Shown here: in pieces, positions 58,937 to 64,000 of the stretch | Position numbering within the stretch: position 1 is the stretch's first letter | How the letters are laid out: every line of letters starts with the position of its first letter | NCBI GenBank assembly: GCA_028023455.1 | Contig: JAQFVV010000064.1 | Location: 1,335,825 to 1,399,824 of the forward strand | Direction: 5' to 3' | Source: Epiperipatus broadwayi | Taxonomy: Eukaryota > Onychophora > Udeonychophora > Euonychophora > Peripatidae | Length of the DNA stretch: 64,000 bases | The notes under the pieces: generated by a model | Told to the model about the DNA's origin: nothing | What the model saw: the letters and a program-made list of their open reading frames with translations, nothing else | The model's database searches: none | Made by a program: the position numbers and the translations under genes

Positions 58937-58961
58937 TTGTAATATAAAAGATCACTTGCAT
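58937..58961 (-). CDS. Gene 2 exon 1: signal-peptide start
   Basis: ATG gives MQVIFYIT plus one base, then donor GTAATT (58936-58931). The 86-nt intron has a branch-like TATTAAC 20 nt before a strong TTTTTTTCTTTTAG acceptor at 58851. Splicing in phase 1 yields MQVIFYITTYAHFGVKG. The same phase and similar opening residues occur in gene 1 (MNVCVFVT). The unspliced alternative starts MAIIIILTESFFLLAYA from within the intron at 58893. It is possible but has a Glu inside its hydrophobic core. A more distant first exon cannot be excluded. Confidence 0.55.
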
Positions 58962-59760
58962 TAGGGACAGTAATTTTCTTAATCTATTCTAGAGCCATCT
59001 AGTGAAAGTTTGGAAACAAATTGGAAATTAGATAAATAGAAACCTATCATATAGTTTTCACCTATTACTTAAACTTATAACAAATGACTTTAGTAGGCAA
59101 AATAAAATGTCTTATTGCCCATTCATGCAGATGTTGGAAGTTTACATGTAAAGTCACTCTAATACGTAAACATCATTGTCAAATTTTGACTAATCCAAAA
59201 TCATGGCTAAAATGCAAATTATTTTTGGACATTTTTTTCATTCTTTTTAGAAGTAAAAAAATAAAAACGATAAGCTGAGTAGATAAGATAAAAATATTGA
59301 TAGAATTTATGTAGTAGATATGACAAGTAATTAATAAAGTAAAAGAAAAAAGTAGATATTTCTTATAAAAGACAGTAGTTGGTGATGGAGAAGTAAACAT
59401 TTAATGCAGAATGATAGTTTTGAGAAAGTAAATAATTATAAAAAACTGTGCAGCAGAATTGATGTTAATGTCAGAATATTAATAACAATAAAATAGTAAA
59501 ATCAACAGATTTTATAATAAAGAATCTCACATTTTAGTTTTTATGTCACTTACTCAAAAGACAGTCTATAGGAATTCATTTATCATTTTTGAGTAGAGTG
59601 AACATTTTATATACATATATATAAACCATATATTATACATGGAAAAAAAGAGATATCGTTGGATTAATTATTCCTTGTGTTTATATTTAATTAAAAAGCA
59701 GTTATATTAATATTCGAACAAATAATATGACAATTTTTAGCCTAATAAAATAACAGTAGT
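58962..59760. other. Presumed upstream region of gene 2
   Basis: AT-rich. No clear promoter motif is chosen and no further exon found. Confidence 0.4.
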
Positions 59761-60052
59761 ATTCATATACATATTTCTTATAATACTTCTTTCATATACA
59801 CTTCAATGCAAACAAATTTTCTTAAAAAAACTTCTTTATTTTCCTTACAGTTTCGACTGTCCAGCAGTCTGCATCTGAGCTTTATCCATCCTCCTCTGCA
59901 CAAATTTTCTTAAAAAACTTCTTTATTTTCCTAGAGGAGGCTGGATAAAGCTCTGATGAAGACTGCTGGACAGTCAAAACTAAGTTTTTTAAGAAAATTT
60001 GTTTGCATTAAAGTGTATATGAAAGAAGTATTATAAGCAATATATATATGAA
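59761..60052. mobile_element. Family E palindrome with paired hammerhead-like cores
   Basis: attcatatacatatttctta... is answered by ...atatatgaat. Inside, aaattttcttaaaaaaactt and the CTGATGA-A-GACTG-CTGGA-CAGTC core (plus strand 59953-59976) mirror a minus-strand version at about 59881-59848. G12 is lost on the plus strand (CAAAAC) and CTGATGA is altered on the minus, so each single core is damaged. Confidence 0.75.
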
Positions 60053-60620
60053 TATGTGAAGATATGCAAAGACAGTGAAAGAGAAGAATAAGAGAACAGT
60101 AATATTCATTAATGTTGTGTTTTGAAGTGGATGGTGTCAATGTTGCGATTACAAAAAGCTGCACATTTCCAATTATGATAAGAATATTCTTAATGCTTGG
60201 AGAGCAGACTAATAAAGACTGATTTAGTAAATATTATTTTTAAAAATTTAAGTTATTTATAAGCCAGCAATAAAAATACATTACCAAAATTTTTAACTTG
60301 AAAAATTATTAATTTGAGAATGGCGAATCAATTTAAATAAATATTGGTGTGTCTTTTATCATTAAATGTACATTTCAGTGAAGTTGAGATATAATATAAA
60401 TTCCATTGCTAATGTATATTTTTTCATAGCAATATTACATCTGCAACTAAGTTTATTGCTTATAAGACTTATTTTTCTCACTTTATTATACTTAAATGAA
60501 ACAGCTATCCCATGCATTTAAATGTGCACTGCAAGATTCTAAAACAGTGATGGTAGAATCAACTGCTGGAACACAAAGTTCACTATAAATGATGGCATCC
60601 TTCTGTGGCAGAATAAATGT

Positions 60621-60765
60621 CCTATTTCTATGCTGTAGCATAGAAATAGGCACCTCAGACAAGTAAATGGACTATTTCTATGCTTAACCATTGGAATAGG
60701 ACGTTATATAGTGGTGCGCCCACTTAAACAGCATATTTCTGTGCATTTGCATAGAAATTATGCCA
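60621..60765. repeat. Cluster of three related hairpins
   Basis: 60621-60650 is a perfect 14-bp stem (cctatttctatgct / agcatagaaatagg) with a 2-base loop. Imperfect versions of the same hairpin follow at about 60669-60701 and 60731-60763. Confidence 0.8.
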
Positions 60766-60894
60766 TCAAGCGGTTTCAACATGCTAAGAGAAAACAACCA
60801 TTTAGCTTATAATAGGAGCTTACCTTATATTATATCTAATTTAGACCTAGACTTTACTTTATGGTTGCTTGGTCATTCTTTGAAAGGTTTCATA

Positions 60895-60970
60895 TATAGA
60901 TCAGAAAAATACACGAATGATTATTACTAATTATTTATTAAACTAGAGATTATCTCTAATCCAGAGATAA
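60895..60970. repeat. Dispersed repeat shared with 9.8 kb
   Basis: acgaatgattattactaatt followed by tttattaaactagagatt is the reverse complement of 9813-9880 with few changes. It is followed by a small inverted gagattatctctaatccagagata. Confidence 0.55.
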
Positions 60971-63060
60971 CTTTAACCTTCACTTAAAGATTAATATATC
61001 AGCTTTATACAAACACATGGAATAACTCAATTTTATCTCTCCTTCTTTTAAGATATACTTAAAATCTTCACTCCATCCTATATTCTTGAAATCTATGAAT
61101 AAAAATATCTGAAAAGAAGTAAATTTCATTTGTCTTTTTTAAATATTTCATTTACATATTTCAAAAACATAACGTAGTGAAGGTTTTTAATATAGCTTAA
61201 AACATACGTCGTGTTTTTTGACTTTCTGAATATACTATTGTAAAGACATGTTTCTTGGATTGATGGCATGAAATGAGTTACAGACTTCTTAGAAAAGTAT
61301 TTTACAATCAATTTCATTTTTGGTAGTGGTAGATCCCACTTATATTATAAAGAATATTTCTCAAAAAATGGATCATTATTCACTTATACTGGAAAACAAT
61401 ATGGCTGAGAATAGAGCTATCCTTAAGAACGATATTTCAAACAGTAAAGCCATTGCAAAGAAAGACAAAAAATAGCATGAAAAAATTTAAATAGTAAAAG
61501 CTCCATCATTGAAATATGCAGCCATATTCATATTTTAGGGTTAATTTGTGGAGTCATTCAAAACTTGTATTTTAATCATTTATTCTGGTGAAAATAAAGA
61601 TTTGTAGTTATATCTTTGTAAAGCTCTCTTTCATAACATTTTAATTCAGAAAATACATTTTAAAAATACTATAAAGAATTTTGATCTTGTTTCAGAAACA
61701 AACCCTTTACATAGATATTACTATAATTTTCATAGCTTCAAAATAATCTGTTCTTTATAACCACTTATTTGGATTTTGTTGTAAGCTACAATACTATTAC
61801 TCATGTAATCATTCTCTTTAATATTATTACTCTGGAAGTTGTTTCTTATTAAATAGAAAAATAATTAAATGCTGCTGAAGATCTGGATTCAACTTGAACC
61901 TATCTTTTGTGTATGTTGCCCAATTTTTTATTAAGAAATATAATGAGAAAATAATGATGGTTGAAAAAATGGATGTATATTGTGATATGTGATTAAAAAA
62001 ATTCATGGGATATCTGGTGTTGATAAGCGTTATACACTGGGAGTAGTATCTATTACTTGAAGTAGTTTAATGAATTACTAAAATGTAACCAGTTGGTTTA
62101 TATAGCTGATTAGAAATAATTAGATAACTTGGCAGCATGTTCCTCAGATTTAGTAATTAATGGGGAAAATAATATTTAATTTTTTATTCCCAGTATGATA
62201 GTATAAAAATTCTCAAACTTTAAATTTGTTAAATAATATGATTTTAATATGGGAATGTTTTAATGAGTTACACGAGTCTAGAAGGAGAGACATTTATAAA
62301 ATAATGTAAACAAGTTGTTTTTCTCTCTCTTCATTTCTTATATAATTAGTAATTTTAATTTAAACTATAAAAATGTACTAAGTGAAAATAATTTTCTTTT
62401 TTTTGTAAATCATTTAATAGATATTAATTTTAACTTTAAAAGAGAGGTAAAGAATTATGTTTAATAGTATTTTAAAAAGAAAGGGGGGAAAATAAGTTTT
62501 TAATACTTTTGGTAATTTTTAATTTATCACCCAGTGAATGACTTGTGCATATCAATATTTAAATTTTTTAACATGGATAAACCTGTAAAATATGTCTTAT
62601 ATATATATTGAACTGTATTAAAATATATATAGTTCATGAGTATTTAGGCATTGGTAATATTGAAAGGCTAAAAAAGAATAAAAGTTAAAGATTGTTCAAA
62701 AGACACAATTTGGCTTTTTTTTTAGTTAGTAGAATTTATTTTTTGATATGTGCAATGAAAGTTATTTATATTGATAATATCTGTTTAATTTAATTAAAGT
62801 TAAAATAAAAAAGAATGTAAGTGCATACAGATTATTTATCCAAATAAATAAAAGAAAGACATTATGCTAATTAAATATGGTGGAAATATTTTATAAAAAA
62901 AGAGACTTTGTAACTAAAAAATAATAATAATTGTACGAGGTTACAAAACTTGTCTTATGATAAAACAAAATATAAGGATATATGCACAGAAATCTGAAAA
63001 CTAGTTGAGACTATAAAAAGAAGAAAATAATTTCAAGCAAGGTCTTGTCTGTTTTTTTTC
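60971..63060. other. AT-rich DNA, no gene recognised
   Basis: The minus-strand 63-codon frame near 61126 has no known motif. Nothing else was noticed. Confidence 0.4.
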
Positions 63061-63082
63061 TGGCTAGTTCTGAATTGTGAAG

Positions 63083-63196
63083 TATCCAGGACCACTCTAT
63101 GCTGAACTAACTCGTCATGCAGAGGGGAAATCGGAGCATTTGCAGACACCTTTTGTCATGAAGATCATTCCAAAAAACCTTCAAGCTCAGACTTAA
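63083..63196 (+). CDS. Possible small terminal exon or pseudogene piece
   Basis: In otherwise AT-rich DNA an open frame of 37 codons with balanced composition reads YPGPLYAELTRHAEGKSEHL then QTPFVMKIIPKNLQAQT and a stop. It follows ...tgtgaag, usable as an acceptor though the pyrimidine tract is about 30 bases upstream. An in-frame TGA lies just before it, so coding could only begin at a splice site here. I do not recognise the protein. Confidence 0.3.
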   Translation, partial: YPGPLYAELTRHAEGKSEHLQTPFVMKIIPKNLQAQT

Positions 63197-64000
63197 AGCA
63201 GATCAGGAACATAAAGGATGTTGACACTGATTAAAATCAATGGCCATGAGCTCTTCAAACCAAGAAATACATGTATATTACAATCTACATAAATTCATGA
63301 AACTTATCAGTAAGTTAATACTAATCATATCCAAAATTATGTCACATTAAATGTTTGCAAACTAAATTTAACTATAAACTTTAACTGTGAATTCCAAATA
63401 TCCATAAAGATACATTTTAATCATGGATTGCTTCCTTCCTTCAAGAAATTTTAAAAAAATATGAAACTGTTTTTATTATTTAACATTATTATCTGGATGA
63501 GAGTTTGTATGTGCTTTCCAATTTATTAGTAATTTACAATTTATTGTTTAAATATTTTAATTTGTCATAATAAAATATTTATCTTTAATGTCAACTTTTC
63601 ATTATATGTTACTAATTTTTGGTTATTTAGATTTTATTATTAAAAAGACTATTAATTTTAGAGAATTGTATAAATTAGCTTTGCCAACATGCTTGTTTAA
63701 TAAAGCATGGGGAAATTTCTTTTAAAAAAATATTAAATTTAGTTATTTACCTCGAATCTGCTCGATAAACATTAGTGTGTTATGCACTCTGGTGCCCTCA
63801 TAAATAAATAAAAAACTAACTCCATCAGCAATTCAAATCATAATAAATATTAGGTTGAGTTAATCAGGAAATATAATTATCTTCTTGAAATATCTGAACT
63901 CATACATGAGTGGAATATTTTCTTTTAATAGTTTGATTAACTTGCACTCTATAGTGCATAATAGGAGGCCTAAATCCCATCATGAATATTACAATATATA
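63197..64000. other. AT-rich right end of the window
   Basis: Nothing recognised except a donor-like minus-strand motif near 63746. Confidence 0.35.

Noticed and set aside
1-64000. tRNA, rRNA and CRISPR features
   Set aside because: B-box-like sequences occur only inside repeats without a cloverleaf. No rRNA segment or regularly spaced repeats were seen.

Overview
The window is very AT-rich eukaryotic DNA, roughly 70% A+T by eye. It has spliced genes, an 11-kb intron and long gene-poor stretches packed with decayed retroelements, tetranucleotide satellites and long inverted repeats. This fits an invertebrate animal. The sequence alone does not let me name the species or phylum.

Two well-supported protein-coding genes encode unrecognised secreted repeat proteins. 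Gene 1 (+ strand) has a signal-peptide exon at 19496-19532, an 11.2-kb phase-1 intron and one large exon at 30695-32304. The protein has about 548 residues, ending in units of about 40 aa that pair into 84-aa (252-bp) higher-order repeats. A 154-bp repeat insertion with a 10-bp target duplication cut off its last repeat. Gene 2 (- strand, 58961-54013) encodes about 1620 aa: an N-terminal region, about 18 tandem units of about 62 aa, and a C-terminal region. It too has a tiny signal-peptide exon spliced in phase 1 to one giant exon. Shared gene structure, the similar start (M[N/Q]V...), the repeat grammar (hydrophobic-x-K-[W/Y]-x3-N/D-G-x-L/Y) and the scarcity of cysteine suggest one family of secreted structural proteins, perhaps matrix, glue, silk or egg-coat. 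That role is inference.

The second theme is self-cleaving RNA. Many repeats carry a complete minimal type I hammerhead ribozyme: CUGAUGA, a 5-bp stem II, GAA, a very short stem III, then AUA, AUC or AUU before a 4-5-bp stem I. I found about ten copies in several repeat families. Several copies are large palindromes with a ribozyme on each strand, and some are flanked by 9-14-bp target-site duplications. A second family, resembling Penelope-type repeat ends, carries a hammerhead-like core with one extra base.

Layout. 1-4 kb: nested decayed RTE-type LINEs. 5-7.1 kb: hammerhead repeats and an inverted repeat. 7.6-9.8 kb: GC-richer remnants and two possible terminal exons on opposite strands. 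10.2-13.5 kb: a terminal-inverted-repeat element and a 5'-truncated RTE with a perfect 14-bp target duplication. 14.7-17.9 kb: foldback elements. 19.5-32.6 kb: gene 1, with an intron full of foldback elements. 33-39.4 kb: hammerhead palindrome, satellite and empty DNA. 39.45-42.75 kb: a nearly complete RTE LINE with two frameshifts. 43.3-49.5 kb: other LINE remnants, an LTR-like GC-rich block and a hammerhead foldback. 53.3-59 kb: foldback repeat and gene 2. 59-64 kb: palindromes, a hairpin cluster and one small coding-like segment. I saw no tRNA, rRNA or CRISPR.
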